DNA of 64,000 nucleotides from Euborellia annulipes (GCA_023213315.1 JAKCPI010000332.1:62001-126000); one strand, 5' to 3'. Counted from the stretch's first letter, positions 44,165-56,635 are shown. Notes: a model not told the origin generated them from the letters alone. Numbers and translations: made by a program.

Positions 44165-45775
44165 TTCATTTTTTCTCGATTTGGGAACACTTTTAATCAT
44201 CTTTTTTTTTTCTCTTTTTCACTCTCTTTCTCACTATTACTAATACTACTTTTCCTTCTACTAATACTACTTTTCCTGTTATTATTACTACTCTCTCTAT
44301 AGATAGATAGATATACTTTCCTATACTACTCATTTCTCTTTCGAAAACAATTAGTCATATCCCGAGACGCCGCCCGCTAGTTAAATAAATAAATAATAAA
44401 TAAATCTTCATAAAAGAATTTTGGTTATTTTAAAGCTTACAAGATATGTCCGAAAAAAATATATTTTGTATTTAATTTTGTGATTATAACATGCCAGCAT
44501 TCTAAATAGATATAATTTAATTAACGCCGGTTGTGTTGGCAACATCATATTTTTTCCTTCCCTAGCAAAGAGTTTAATAATAAATAGAGCTGTTGTTTTT
44601 CGATTTTCCTCCTATCCTACAGAGTAACCCTTCATCCACCCTGTCTGTGTGCAAACACACACACACACACACGAGACACAACTTCCGTATTTGCGTAAAA
44701 AGTTTTTCGGTGAGAAATAAATTGAATCAATTTAAATTTAATTTTTCTCTCTCTCTCTCTTATTCATCGTTTTTTTGTTTTTGTTTTTAATTGATTAACA
44801 TGTCCTGAGCAGGACGTTGAGACAAATAGATGGGTCACTAGGAAGTGTTTTTTTTTTTTTATTATTTTTTCTGAATTTACGTCATTTGAATAGTTAAAAA
44901 AAAATTTAATGCGATTTCGGCATTTCACATATTATTATATTTTATTTTACTAGCTACGCCTTCCGCTTGCGGCCTAAAATTTTTAGAACAACTCGTTTAA
45001 TTTTCAATTAATATAACATGAAATTTATTTATAATAAAAAAAAAATAAAATTTCTCTGCCATTCTTGTCACAGTTTGATATGAATATATGCGAAATTGTA
45101 TCCCGATATGAAACAAAAGATTTTTCAAGGGACTAGAAAGGTGAATAGCCTCAAGTACACAAAGATGCACCAACGGGGGTGTTTTTTTTTTTTTTTTTTG
45201 TAGATCATGAGGGTTTTCAAGCCTTAATTTAAATAAAGCTTTTAAAAATAAAATATGAATGTCATGTGTATGATGTCGAAATAGGTGACACCCCTGGTCA
45301 TTAAATAGACAAAAAAATTATTATAATATTATAAAAAACACCTGCAGAAGTCGAAACGAAATCACCCAAAGAAAACTTTATTAATCAGTCGTAGGGTCTA
45401 GTTGAAACATTATGAAAATGTGGCGGGGCTTTACCACTTACCAGGAAGCTACCTTTTTTTCTGGCAAATCAGCGCCCTGACAGGCACATACACACAGAGA
45501 CAGGAAGTCAGCCGCTAGCGCTTTATATTATAGTAAGATGATTACAAATTTCAAAGATTTATATATAAATAGATATATTATTATGGAGTTTTGATGAAGG
45601 TAGATAGGCTATATTTTTTTGTCAAAATGAGTAGGCCTATTCAGTGTTAAAAATCTTAATTTTTAATAAATCTTTGAAACTTATAACCTAGTGCTTTTTA
45701 ATTTCTTCATTTTCATACTACCCAAAAATTTCTTAATTTAGAAATTTAAATTAAACAAAATAGAGGGTGGGTCAC
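44165..45775. other. No recognisable gene
   Basis: AT-rich with (CA)n at 44656-44672. CTAG-type GC patches near 44398 and 44950 (cgccgcccgCTAG|T; tagctacgccttccgcttgc) resemble Helitron-like ends. Confidence 0.45.
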
Positions 45776-46052
45776 GGGTCACGGTATACTTAAGGTAAGT
45801 TTTCCTAGACGCGTTTTATGAACCGTGCGGGCGACGGAATAAGCAATGCGGAACACGTCGACCACTCATCATATAGAAAGTAATGGAGGTGTTTTCCTAG
45901 AGTGCGGAATTTGTTTTTCGCCCGCGATTTCCGCAGTGCGGAATAGACAGACTTCTTTTTGAGAAGTCAATTTTTAATTCCGCTGCGTTTTTAACCTAAA
46001 AACATTACATTTTTTTTTTGACAGTTCATTTTCCATACCAGTTCTTATCGCA

Positions 46053-46394
46053 ATGTCACAAATACAGGTACAATTGTGTTTATTAAAGCTTTTGTGGTTT
46101 GAAATATTATTATTAGGAGAATTTTTAATTATAGACCACATTTTTGTATTAAATATTTATTAAAAATATATAAATACTGTACAACGTTTCAACTGCTTAT
46201 TCTGCAGTATTTATATATTTTTAATAAATATTTAATACAAAAATGTGGTCTATAATTAAAAATTCTCCTAATAACAGGCACAATTTACTCCAGAGCAATA
46301 CGAAGCCTTGGTTGAGGCTGCGGGAGAAAAACACAATGCCTTTGGTCTGATATTTAGGTTAGACATTGATTGCAGATTACTTGTTTTAAATTAA
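46053..46394 (+). pseudogene. Harbinger-associated Myb/SANT-like gene remnant
   Basis: ATG at 46053 gives MSQIQ; after an insertion, the frame resumes at 46278 as AQFTPEQYEALVEAAGEKHN and ends at a stop at 46392. FTPEQYEALVE resembles the first helix of the Myb/SANT-like accessory proteins of Harbinger elements. The insertion (46076-46273) is flanked by acaggtacaatt/acaggcacaatt. The remnant is about 45 codons without the rest of the domain, so non-functional. The assignment rests on one helix and on the Harbinger-type ends. Confidence 0.4.
46076..46273. mobile_element. Palindromic hammerhead-like insertion with 12-bp TSD
   Basis: Arms of about 70 bp (ttattaggagaatttttaat ... attaaaaattctcctaataa) around tgaaacgttgtacag. 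Duplication ACAGG(T/C)ACAATT at 46064-46075 and 46274-46285. Fits a Penelope-like terminal unit. Confidence 0.75.
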
Positions 46395-46910
46395 ATCAGA
46401 GAGATTTTCCCAAATAAAAACCATAAAAACTAAAAAAAAAAATTTATTTTTGGTAATAATTTTACATTTCTATTTAAAAAAATAAGATTATATATAATTA
46501 TATATATATATGTATTTTTTATTTATTTAATAAAAAATATCCAAGAAAGAAAACCCTAGTTTCTTTATTATATAGGCTTATATATCATATTTTTAAAGAT
46601 TCCACCCTTCATACATTTATTTAATTTTTTATAAAAAATTTTAAGAATACAATTTTATTTCCAAAATAAAATATTTTTCTCAAATCTCTTGAGTTATATT
46701 AATTAATAGGTTATTATATTATACTATTTATAGTTGTACTTTATTGAAAGAATGCCTACTTTTTTAAAAAGCAGCGGGAGAATCCATAGTTATTCCGCGG
46801 CTAGGAAAACACAAAAACGCTCCGTTTTAAGCTTTGCTATTCCCCAGACGGAATTAGATTCTAAATCGTCGTCCGCAACGTTCGTAAAACGCGGCTAGGA
46901 AAACTTACCT

Positions 46911-47194
46911 TTAGTGATTGATTCTTCTCTTTGCACTGCGACCTTCTAGATCAGATCTATTGTGCTCCCCCAATCTAGGAATAGTTCGAATTCGGGTGAT
47001 GTTTTACCCCTGAATTCCTATGTCCATCCCTCAGGCCCTAAGTGCCTGGAATTGGAGGGGATGTGTACTCCCTTTTGCTCCAGCAGAGACGTTCGACTTT
47101 GGTTGAATTTTTTCGGCAAGTTGGGTTCGAACTCGAGTGACATTTTACCTCGTATTACTAAGCCTCAGCTTATCCGATAAGCCACGCTCGCCTC
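46911..47194 (-). mobile_element. tRNA-derived SINE (family B) with long TSD
   Basis: The minus strand reads ggaggcgagcgtggcttatc, ggataagctgagg and gagttcgaaccc. cacggtatacttaagg occurs at 45780-45795 and 47195-47210. The Harbinger-like element inserted at the TTA inside one duplication copy. Confidence 0.8.
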
Positions 47195-47214
47195 CACGGT
47201 ATACTTAAGGGGGG

Positions 47215-48035
47215 GGGGCGGTTTGTAGTTGTAGGGAAAGGAATAGGGAGGCCTTGGAGAGCTCATTCTAACCTTCAAGAAGTACGATTTTTTTTTTACC
47301 ACCATAGAGGGCTGGGATGTTGTTCACCGAACCCATAATCGGGTGGGTCTAGTCAATCGAATCACGGGAAATATTATTAAAAAAAAAAAAAAAACAGCTG
47401 GGCTCGCACTCACTGCAACAAGTCCTATTAATGTGGAGACTTCGTGCTACTTATAAAATGGTCACAACAAGCCCGATATAATTTTTAGAACATTTCGTAA
47501 CAAGAAAATGTAAACGTAAGTCTAAAATATTCTGTTATGTCTGTTTTTGTCCTTATTCCCGTGAGCCACCCTGTATATTATTCTCAAAAATAATAAGATC
47601 CTATTTCTCTCTCTCGTTAGTTGATAAACATTCAAAAACATTTCATCTCTTCTTCTTAACATTTAAATTGAACCTTTCACATAAAAGTGACGAAATTTAA
47701 TCTTCCAGTTGATTCCTTTACCCCCCCCCCTACCCCCCTTCTTTCTTTAATTGCCCCGTTTGCTTTCCAAAATAGCATCTTCCCTTACTACCTACCCTCT
47801 CTTCAAAGTGAGTATTTATATATTCGAAACGTTGAAATTTTATCTTTTTTTTTTCTTTCTCTTGACAAAAAAAAGATCTTTGTTTTTTCAACTCTCTCTC
47901 TCCCTTTTTTTCTTAATTAGTTAAGGCTTTTGATCTCGTTTTTTTTTTTTTAAACAATCAACAATTTTGTTTATCTTTGAAATTCCAATTTTAATTTAAT
48001 ATAATTTTAAAAAACTAGTGAAAGTTTTTTTTTTT
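47215..48035. other. No recognisable gene
   Basis: Low-complexity pyrimidine-rich plus strand. gagccaccctgtatattatt near 47560 looks like a DNA-transposon end. Confidence 0.45.
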
Positions 48036-48039
48036 TTTT

Positions 48040-48275
48040 TAACATTCACACTCACATTCACATCACACAGTCTTTTCGGCAACTTAGGCCATTTAAGACT
48101 TTTAACGATACTCGTATGTTTAGATATATCTATTGGGGGTCCAGGCATTTCTATTTAAGCCATTTGGTATCCAAATGGCTTAAATAAAATCATCGGACTG
48201 CCTGGGATCCGAACCCGCGACTTTTGGTATACGAGGTTAGCACGCTAACCCCTACACCAAGCCCCGAGGGCTAGT
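48040..48275 (-). mobile_element. SINE-A, near full length
   Basis: Tail gtcttttcggcaacttaggc, body gcttaaataaaatcatcgga, head to gccccgagggc. The poly-T at the left is the A-tail reversed. Confidence 0.85.
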
Positions 48276-48339
48276 GAAAGTTAAACTTAATCAGTCATTT
48301 CGGATGAGGTAAAATAAAAAATTCAGCCCTCTTATCCCT

Positions 48340-48930
48340 TAAGAAGGATCTATAGTGACCGTCTGTCTGTCTTGATCCATACGAATTTCATTTCCAATCT
48401 CTCTGATGAAAGAAAAAAAAAAAAAAAATTTAATTATAAAACAATTTTTATTATTTTTCATTTCAGAGATTTAATTATTTAAAAGTAATTTTAATTGCCC
48501 TTAATTTTTCATAAGGCAAGGAAAAACTCAATACTCTCCAATGAGTAAATTCATTTTCGCCCTCGGGCTTGGTGTAGTTGGTAGCGTGCCTACCGAACGT
48601 CGCGGGTTCGGACCCCAGGCAGTCCGATGATTTTATTTAAGCCATTTAGATACCAAATGGCTTAAATAGAATTGGCTGGACCCCCAATAGATATATTAAT
48701 AATTAACGGTTTCGTAAAAGTCTGCCAAAAAGACTGTGTGAATGAGAGTGTGAGTGTTAAAAAAAAAATTCATTTTTTGAGCCTTCACTTTTGAAAATTA
48801 GCGGACCCGAGTATTTTTCCTGGACTCTCCATAACGTCTTCTATACGACTGCAAAATTTCGTTTCAAAATTACGGAAAGTTAGTCAAACAGAGCGTGACA
48901 GACGGACACTCCGCTATTATATATATAAGC
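48340..48930. repeat. Inverted-end GTCCGTC repeat interrupted by SINE-A
   Basis: tagtgaccgtctgtctgtct at the left and gacagacggacactccgcta at the right. The body matches 1500-1780, which lacks the SINE. Confidence 0.7.
48558..48765 (+). mobile_element. SINE-A with 11-bp TSD aaattcatttt
   Basis: Perfect duplication at 48547-48557 and 48766-48776. The tail hairpin is partly deleted (agtctgccaaaaagactg). The related repeat at 1600-1660 shows the SINE-free form. Confidence 0.9.
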
Positions 48931-48934
48931 TTTT

Positions 48935-49600
48935 ATTTGAAAGTAATTTTTTAAATAAAATGAGATAATCCTAATATAACACTAATGTCTCAAATCTCAG
49001 TCTGTCCGTTAGAGAACAGTTACATTACCGCCATTTGCGAAAAGAAAATTGTTATATTTTATTATTGTTTCTTGTTTCTTTTCTTTTATATGTATGTGAA
49101 TCGAATTAAAAAAAAAAAAAACTCGTTGTTGGTTACCGTAAATGTTCAATTGAAGCAGTCAATTTATTTATTTTTCGAATATATATTTGAAGGCACAAAT
49201 GGGCCTTAGGGTGCAGGATCCTGTTGCTCGCGCTCTCACTATACACCCTATTAATTTTTTTTTCTATTTCTATAAAAAGTAAAAATCACTTGTCTCTCCA
49301 CCTCTCCTATCTTCTCTCTCTCTCTCTCTCTTCTAAATTATCCCATTAAGTAAGAAAGAGGAAATCAACTAATTTTATTTGAAATCTTTTCTCGGTGTTT
49401 GCCAAGATGAAATTTTATATCCAAACTTATTTTCGTTTAAAAGAAGTAAATATATATCAATTTCTATACTTGAAGCTTTCCTTAATGATGTTTTTTTTTT
49501 TTCAAAAGAAAATTATCAAAGTTTTGTCAACTTTTAATTGAAATGTTCGATCTCTAAAACCAAAGCAATGCATTAACAAAAATTGTTGCTACCTTTGGTA
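48935..49600. other. No recognisable gene
   Basis: AT-rich with a (CT)n run near 49316-49332. Confidence 0.45.
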
Positions 49601-49905
49601 AAAGAAAGTTGTGTACTGTGCTTGTCACACCAGAGATGTATTTAGTTTCTGTCAATATATTAAGGTGCGTACACATCTGCGCTCTGCTCCGCTCGCGAGC
49701 AGTTCGCGGCTCGTGTTCTTTGCTCGTCCCATGTTCGTTGAAATTATTTATTTTGACGAACCTGCCTCGATCCAAAGAGATGGATCGCGGCGAGCAACTC
49801 GCGAGCATCTCAAAACAACAAACGTGGTGCTCGCGAGCGGAGCAGAGCGCAGATGTGTACGCACCTTTAGATTTCAAAATGACAAATTTATAAACATGTG
49901 AAATT
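49600..49905 (-). repeat. Hairpin-ended repeat fragment split by a MITE
   Basis: agaaagttgtgtactgtgct, tgtcacaccaga and gtatttagtttctgtcaata match the family; after the MITE the body resumes (gatttcaaaatgacaaattt). Confidence 0.7.
49663..49866 (+). mobile_element. MITE, 204 bp, ~40-bp perfect TIRs, TTA duplication
   Basis: Ends AGGTGCGTACACATCTGCGC... and its reverse complement, extending through ctctgctccgctcgcgagc. TTA at 49660-49662 and 49867-49869. Confidence 0.9.
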
Positions 49906-50055
49906 ATTATTATTTATTTATTTGTACATAAGTAATTATTTTTACAGATACAAAGAATCTGAGACATGAAAAAATATACAATAATTAGCAACAAGTTTTT
50001 TTCTACATGAGACTAATCAAATGGTTTTTTCTTTTTTTTTTTTATACTCAGCACT

Positions 50056-50100
50056 CACGCTGACGTTTTGATCCCGGTAGGGATCATCTTCAGAGCATGG
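50056..50100 (-). ncRNA. Hammerhead-ribozyme-like motif
   Basis: CATGCT, CTGAAGA, T, GATCCC, TACC, GGGATC, AAAACGTC, AGCGTG. Stem I is 6 bp with one wobble, stem II 6 bp. The G of GAAA is A here, which would probably weaken catalysis. Confidence 0.4.
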
Positions 50101-50940
50101 AGGCTGGTCATAATGTATTTAGGAATTTTTCATATATTCCAATCTCGTAACAATTGTAATTGAGAGTTGAATACAATTTATTTAACATCAATATATACTT
50201 TTCATTTCTTTTACCATTATAATTAAAATTTATTATTAAAAAAAAAAAAAAAAATAGCTTCAACGGGCATTTCAAGGCTCTAGTGAGCGATCCGTGCTCG
50301 TGCGCTCATATTCCGTGAGGCCACTCATTCCATTCCTTTTATACTACTTATTACTTATTCAAAGAGATTAATTTCTAGAATAACTTTTGTTATGTGGTGG
50401 GGAGAGAGTGATAGATAGATAGATAGGGTTAAGTAAGTTGGTCCGGCTGGTGCGCCTGATGCTAGAGACGTGCGCGCTGCTGTGCGTGCCTTTTGGGAAT
50501 AATTAATAACCTTAAGACACGATTTGTCATCGTTTGTTTGGAGAGTAAACGACCGATGACTTTTGACCTCACCTCCCTCTCTACACTCAACCAAACAACA
50601 ACAATTCTTTAAAAACAAATAAATACAATTTGGTCGGAAGATGATGTACACTGTCATTTATTTTAGCATTATTTGTATTACACAACACAGGGGGAACAAA
50701 AAAATTTTTTTTTCTGCAGCATAAGCTTATGAAGTCAATTTAGTTAGATAGCTATGATGACGAAGTACTCAGCCAGGGCTTAAACCCCAAACCCCCCCTG
50801 GCTACGCCTATGGTTTCGGGTGATCATTTTCACTTAATAAGTACAATGGCCCAAATCGCCATATGATGACTCGACATATGATACATAAATTTACATGTAT
50901 TGCCCTTATGACCAACTCCAGGACTTTTAACAATTTCGAA

Positions 50941-50985
50941 GGACTGAAGATGGGTAGATGAAATTCACCCGAAACGTCTCGTTGA
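50941..50985 (+). ncRNA. Hammerhead-like motif
   Basis: CTGAAGA, T, GGGT...ACCC (4 bp), GAAACGTC, then TC paired to the upstream GA. It lies in the element split by the hAT at 51024. Confidence 0.4.
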
Positions 50986-51023
50986 ATTGTATTAAATCGG
51001 ATGTTTTTATTTTTGGCTGCACC

Positions 51024-52710
51024 TAGGGACACGAAAAAAGTATCGATACTTACTAGTATCGATACTTTTGTTTCGATACTAGTACTTTTTTTACTCGATA
51101 CTTTTCTTTCGATACTTTACTCATATGAGTACTTGATTGCCGGTATCGAATGAATATTACTCATTCAAATATCATTTTTTTTGAAGTTTTTTCGGCAGAA
51201 CATGTAGACTTTAAACATTACACAAATATTTTAATCACAATTCTGCAAAGATTATCGCATTTTTTTTTTGCACTCTTATAAGAAAAGATCCAAATCTTTA
51301 TTTTTTTTTCTTTATGAATAGAAAATCAATATATAATTCAAAGTTAAGGTTGTTCGGACATTAAAGCACTTGAGTAGATTAAAAGCTAATTTTTTAATAT
51401 GTTATTAATCACTATCAAATACGTATAAAATAAAATTTTGAAGCAGATCTGACACAGGGTTATCGTGTAATTAATTTTTAAAAAATTGAAATTTAACATG
51501 TAGCCTATGGGGAATAACGACGAAACGCACACATATCGAATTATATAGGCATCTGTGCAAATGATACAAAAACAAAAAAACTTACATTTTATTAATTCAC
51601 TTCCCAGGAATATGTTAAAAATAAAATCAAAAGTTTCTTCTGACCGCTTTTAAAGATATTTTAACAAGAAAGTCAAAAAATTCTCCAAAATGACAGTCGC
51701 TAATATTTAAAAATAATGAATTCTCGAGAGTCAGACCAGCCTGGCAACGTCGCATAACATAAGTGTCTTATCTCTATGTCAGATACATTTTTTTCAATTT
51801 TACAATATTTTTTCTCGCAAATCGTCCATTGTGTTTAAACTGATTTGCATTAAACATTGTAATATATTAAATAAAATAAAATTTAAGGCGTTTAAGATTT
51901 AAAATAGATAGTTGATGAATGCAATGTTGCCAGTTCTATATTACGTGAAAAACTACTCAAGTCGAAAGTCATTCATTTATTATTTTTGGTAATTAAATTA
52001 TTAACTTAATCCAATTATAAACTATGATAGGTCACGACTAAATTATAATAAGGAATTTTGGCATTCAAATTTTTAATTTTATTTAAAAAAATTTAGATTC
52101 TATTATGACTTACGATGTACTATCCGAACAACCTTAATATTTGTGGAATAGAGTTTATTTCATCATGTTTTTAATAATTAATTATTAATAATGGAAAATT
52201 TGATGCTTTTTAATAAAAACCCTTTAATATTAATATAATAACGTTAAATTTCTAATTTAACTTTTTTTTTTTTGTAATTTGTTCTCACTAAATTTAAAAG
52301 TGCGCAAATCTGAAATATAAAAGGCAAATTATAAATTGTAAACTAATTGGCCAGACTTTTATTTTGGCGAAGTCCGTATTTTGATTGAGAAAGCCCCCGA
52401 AAAAGAAAAATATTCCCTCGGGGCCACCACGCTAGCAAGCTGCGAATCACCCCGTCTTCCTGGTGTTCATTACTCTGAAGACAGTGGCATATATCGTACT
52501 GATCTTCCCGTCTGCCCTTTAATCGACGACAGAAGCCTAATATGCCGAAAAAACTTTAGAAAAAAAAGGAAAAATACTCATACTTAAAAAAATACTCGAT
52601 ACTTAGTAGTATCGATACTTTTCTTTCGATACTTTCTGGTATCGATACTTTCCTTTCGATACGATACCAAGTACAAGTATCGATACTTTTTTTTCGATAC
52701 CGTGTCCCTA
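51024..52710 (+). mobile_element. hAT-like element with GTATCGATAC repeats, 8-bp TSD
   Basis: Ends TAGGGACACGAAAAAAGTA and CGATACCGTGTCCCTA. gctgcacc is duplicated at 51016-51023 and 52711-52718. A MITE (51347-52134) is nested. A separate patch (about 52360-52570) ending aatatgccgaaaaaac may be a SINE remnant. Confidence 0.9.
51347..52134 (+). mobile_element. TA-flanked MITE, second copy
   Basis: 788 bp, nearly identical to 35390-36180, TA on both sides. Nested in the hAT element. Confidence 0.92.
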
Positions 52711-52744
52711 GCTGCACCTGCTCCTTCTCCTGTATAGTGTCAAA

Positions 52745-53435
52745 ACAAATGGAATTTTTGAAATCTGATAAATAATAAAACGTACTTGGATACTCTGATG
52801 TTTTAAGACAAAGTAGTACATAAGGAAGTTGAAAAATAAATTTATTTATTTATTTTTTAGGCTAAATTTCCTAGAAGTGCTTAAGATAAATAGAACGAAG
52901 GAAGATAAGAAAGAAGAGAGAGAGAGAGAGAGGAAGTGAATGACTCCTGCCTGATCCATCCATCCACTTGTTGGATTCGCCAGGTCCCAGGCGTCCAGGA
53001 GGATCCTCCTCTCTCCCTTGATTGAAATGCCAAAAAATCATATTAGCGTTAATTTATGGCCATTTGTTGAAATCAATTATAAAGATAAATTTTTATTTAT
53101 TTATTTATTTTAATTAAAAGATTTAATGTAAATTTTTTATTGATTTATTTATTATTATTATTCTGTTGCAATCAAATATCTATTAAATAAATGATATTGA
53201 AATTCAATTTTAATTAATTAATGAATATAAATAATAATTATAAAATCAATAAATAAATTCAATATAAATTTAATTATTATAGGTATCTATTTATCTTATA
53301 TTATTTGTCATTTACTTAGCGAGATTTTATATGAAAATTAATAAATTCCCAACGCAATCTAGAGTGTATTAGACACCCTTTAAAAAGTCCAGTAATATTT
53401 TATTGTTACTTAAACCGTTTCGTCGGTGTTCGAAT
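52745..53435. other. No recognisable gene
   Basis: (AG)n at 52917-52932; a repeat-poor ccaggcgtccaggaggatcc stretch near 52980-53015; otherwise AT-rich. Confidence 0.45.
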
Positions 53436-53850
53436 AATACCTCGCAAGTCATAATAGAATCTAAATTTTTTTTAATAAAATTGAAAATTAGAATGCCAAA
53501 ATTCCTTATTGTAATTTAGTCGTGACCTATCATAGTTTATAATTGTATTAAGTTAATAATTTAATTACCAAAAATAATAAATGAATGACTTTCGACTTGA
53601 GCAGTATTTCACGTAATATAGAACTGGCAACATTGCATTCATCAACTATCTATTTTAAATCTTAAAAGCCTTCAATTTTATTTTATTTAATATAAATTTA
53701 TTACAATGTTTAATGAAAATCAGTTTAAACACAATGGTCGATTTGCGAGAAAAAATATCGTAAAATGAAAAAAAAAAAAAAAAAAAAAAAACTGACAGCT
53801 AGAAAAGAGTATTATTTTATGCGACGTTGCCAGACTGGTCTGAGTCCTAT
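53436..53850 (-). repeat. TA-flanked MITE, truncated third copy
   Basis: cgcaagtcataatagaatct to gacgttgccagactggtctg is the reverse of the right half of the MITE. The left terminal repeat is missing. Confidence 0.8.
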
Positions 53851-54529
53851 TTTTAAATATTGGCGGAAAAATGCAACGATCGAGAGGAACTACTTAAAAT
53901 TAAAATGAAGGGCTGAAACTTTGAGGGAATTGTTTTTTCAAGGTTTGGAACAATATATCCGCGCAAAAATGAAACACCATAAAAGTAAATATTGTAAATT
54001 AAAAATAACAAATCGCTGATGATGCATAAACGAGAAGAAAAAAAAAAAAAAAATAAAACGGAGGCGAGATTAATATAACGTAAAAACGGAAGTATCAACT
54101 CCAAGGTTATTATTTCAAATAGCTCTACAATTCTTTAAAGTAACGGGTGTTTCATAACGCCTCTCTCTCTCTCTCTCTCTTCAATTCCTTTTATCTCCAT
54201 CATCATCACCATCATCATTGCAATATTATTGCGCGCACACTAAACGGGAGAGATAATATTCTAAAACACGCTGTTAAAATCTTTAATTTCCTGTTAGAGA
54301 GGGTGGGGTGAGGGGGGGATATGGTTATAAATTCCAAACGTTACTTAATGGCAGCAGCTAATCAAATTCATTCACAGAGAGAGAGAGAGAGAAATTGTTT
54401 GAATATCTATGAGAAATAATGGCGAGATCGATGACATATTGAATCTCAATGAGAAACTATTTATTGAATTGAATTCCAGACTTCTTAAAATTTAAGCTAT
54501 ATTATTTATTAATTTGTTTAAAATTTTTT

Positions 54530-54630
54530 AGTCCTAGGGTTTGATATAGTTGGTAGCGTTGGATACCAAGGGTCGCGGGTGCGGATCCCAGGAAGTCCGA
54601 TGATTTTATTTACGCCATTTGGATACGTGT
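54530..54630 (+). repeat. SINE-A head fragment
   Basis: tttgatatagttggtagcgt, gtcgcgggtgcggatcccag and gtccgatgattttatttacg; the tail is missing. Confidence 0.7.
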
Positions 54631-54631
54631 C

Positions 54632-55585
54632 TGAGGGTGTGTGTGTGTTCAAATTTTAAGATTGAAGGAATTGACGCTTGGAGGTTGAAATTTTATATTT
54701 AAGTTAGGCACCCTCCTAGGGCGTGAAAATAACCTTTTAATCAAAATCGACTAAAGGGTAGGGCTGGATGGTAAACCGGTTTACCGGTAAATACCGGGTC
54801 AAAATTTTTTACCGAAAACGCGGTAACGAACCTCTAATTCGATAAAAACCGGGTTTTTTTCGAAAGTGGTAAAAACCTAGTTTTTCGGGCGGTAAAAAAT
54901 TTTGGTTCCGCGAGAAAAAACAATGTTTCGGCAAAAAATTGGCTCTCTAAAAAAAGGTAAAATATCTTTCCGGCCGGGGAAAATTTGGAAAATTTTGGTT
55001 CCGCGGGGAAAAAAATGTTTCGGCAAAAAATTGAAAGATTGGCTTCCGCAAAAAAAAAAAACTGTTCCGCGGGGGGCGGCAAACTTTAAGGATCCGCGGG
55101 CGGTAAGGAATTTTGACCGACTTTCGAGTGAAACCGTTTTTTTTTTCATTATCGACCGCTCGGTAATGAAAATCCATTACCATCCAGACCTACTAAAGAG
55201 TACTAGTACTTTACTGATGTACGTTTTCAGTTTTTTTTTTTTCGATTTTCTCAAAATTCGCTCCAAGGATTTTGATTAAAATTCAAAAATCAACTATTTA
55301 TTATATTCTCTTTAAAATGTATATTCTCATTTTGCGATTGAAATCTTCTGAAGACCACTTTACTCTTGTACTTCATAGGAAAGATAGGAGAAATGGTTGC
55401 CATGGTAACAAAATATAAATATTCCATACTTATAAATTTTACATCTTGAATTCTAATATATCGGCGGAAACTAAATATATGACGACACGAAAAATCTGGT
55501 GTGACTGGTCGCACAGAATACAACTTTTGATTGCCGAAGGTAAGTGAAAGTTGCGTGCTGTGCGATCAGTCACACCAGATTCTTT
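54632..55585 (+). mobile_element. Hairpin-ended repeat interrupted by a hAT
   Basis: Body from gtgtgtgtgttcaaatttta to aaaatcgactaaag, then, after the hAT, agtactagtactttactgat through the terminal hairpin (gatcagtcacaccagatt). Confidence 0.85.
54759..55192 (+). mobile_element. hAT-like element, 434 bp
   Basis: Ends TAGGGCTGGATGGTAA and TTACCATCCAGACCTA; flanks ctaaaggg/ctaaagag (7 of 8). Subterminal ggtaa/ttacc and ttccgcg words. Confidence 0.88.
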
Positions 55586-55609
55586 AAAATTTAAATGTGA
55601 TAAGTAGCC

Positions 55610-55880
55610 TATACTTTTTTTTTTTTTTAAAGAAAACACTCACACTTTTTTCTTATTCACTCTCACATTCACACAGTCTTTTCGGCAACTCAGGCCATAT
55701 AAGACATTTACGATATCTGTTATTAATTAATATATACATATTGGGGGTCCAGGCATTCTTATTTAAGCCATTTGGTATCCAATTGGCTTAAATAAAATCA
55801 TCGGACTGCCTGGGGTTCGAACCCGCGACGTTTGGTATACGAGGTTAGCACGCTAACCTCTACACCAAGCCCCGAGGGCC
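55610..55880 (-). mobile_element. SINE-A, full length
   Basis: Tail gtcttttcggcaactcaggc, body gcttaaataaaatcatcgga, head with ttcgaacccgcgacg up to gccccgagggc. Confidence 0.85.
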
Positions 55881-55884
55881 TAGG

Positions 55885-56635
55885 CCTATACATAATTTAA
55901 TACGGGAATTTTAACAAGAAAGAGAAATAAAAGCATTAAATCAATAAAATTTTAATATTCTTTTTTTTTTTGCCTAATCTCCGCATTCTTAAGAAATTTA
56001 TTTATTCATTTAATCTAAATCTCTATAGCTATAAATATTAATTTTTCTTTAATTAAGAGATATTTTGTGAGTTGAGCGAAAGAAAGAAAAAAAAAAACTC
56101 CAGTAATAAATGCAATAAACAAATTAAGATTTTGGACTTTCTACCAATATAACGGAAATACAAAATATTACTAATTTTTTGTTTGTTTGTGATTTAGGGT
56201 AATATTCAAATTCTGGAATTTTTATTTGGATTTCAAACTCTTTTTTTAATCAGACCGGAAAATTTTTTTTTTTATTTAAATAAAACTTGGAATATTTTTC
56301 GTTAGCCGCCTCCGGCTCCAACGGCGGATCCTCGTCCCTCCACGTGCTAATAGGATGCTTTTTTTTTTAATTACGATTAATTAAAAAATCATTTTTTTTA
56401 TATTTATAAAAATGCAAAAAAAAGGAAAATTTTAATTTTTTTTTTTTTAATCCGAAAATGTAAAAATCATTAATATCCAACCTATAATAAGTGATGACAA
56501 AGTAAAAAATAAATTGCGTATTTATTTAAAAAAAAATTAACGGCCAAATAGTTCAGCACTCTTGCAAAAGATGGCAGGGTGGTCTAACAGCCGGCATTAT
56601 CAGATCTATATATTTTTATTGTATTATAAATTGTG
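55885..56635. other. No recognisable gene
   Basis: AT-rich. gccgcctccggctccaacgg near 56305 may be a Helitron-like end. tgtaaaaatcattaatatcc to ccggcattatcagatc (56460-56605) recurs at 58710-58860, an uncharacterised repeat. Confidence 0.5.

Larger units (their letters stand above)
45793..46910 (+). mobile_element. PIF/Harbinger-like element, 1.1 kb, TTA duplication
   Basis: Ends AGGTAAGTTTTCCTAGACGC and (reverse) AGGTAAGTTTTCCTAGCCGC, extended by GTTTTA.GAAC. TTA lies at 45790-45792 and 46911-46913. It carries a remnant of a Myb/SANT-like gene, interrupted by another insertion. Confidence 0.8.
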
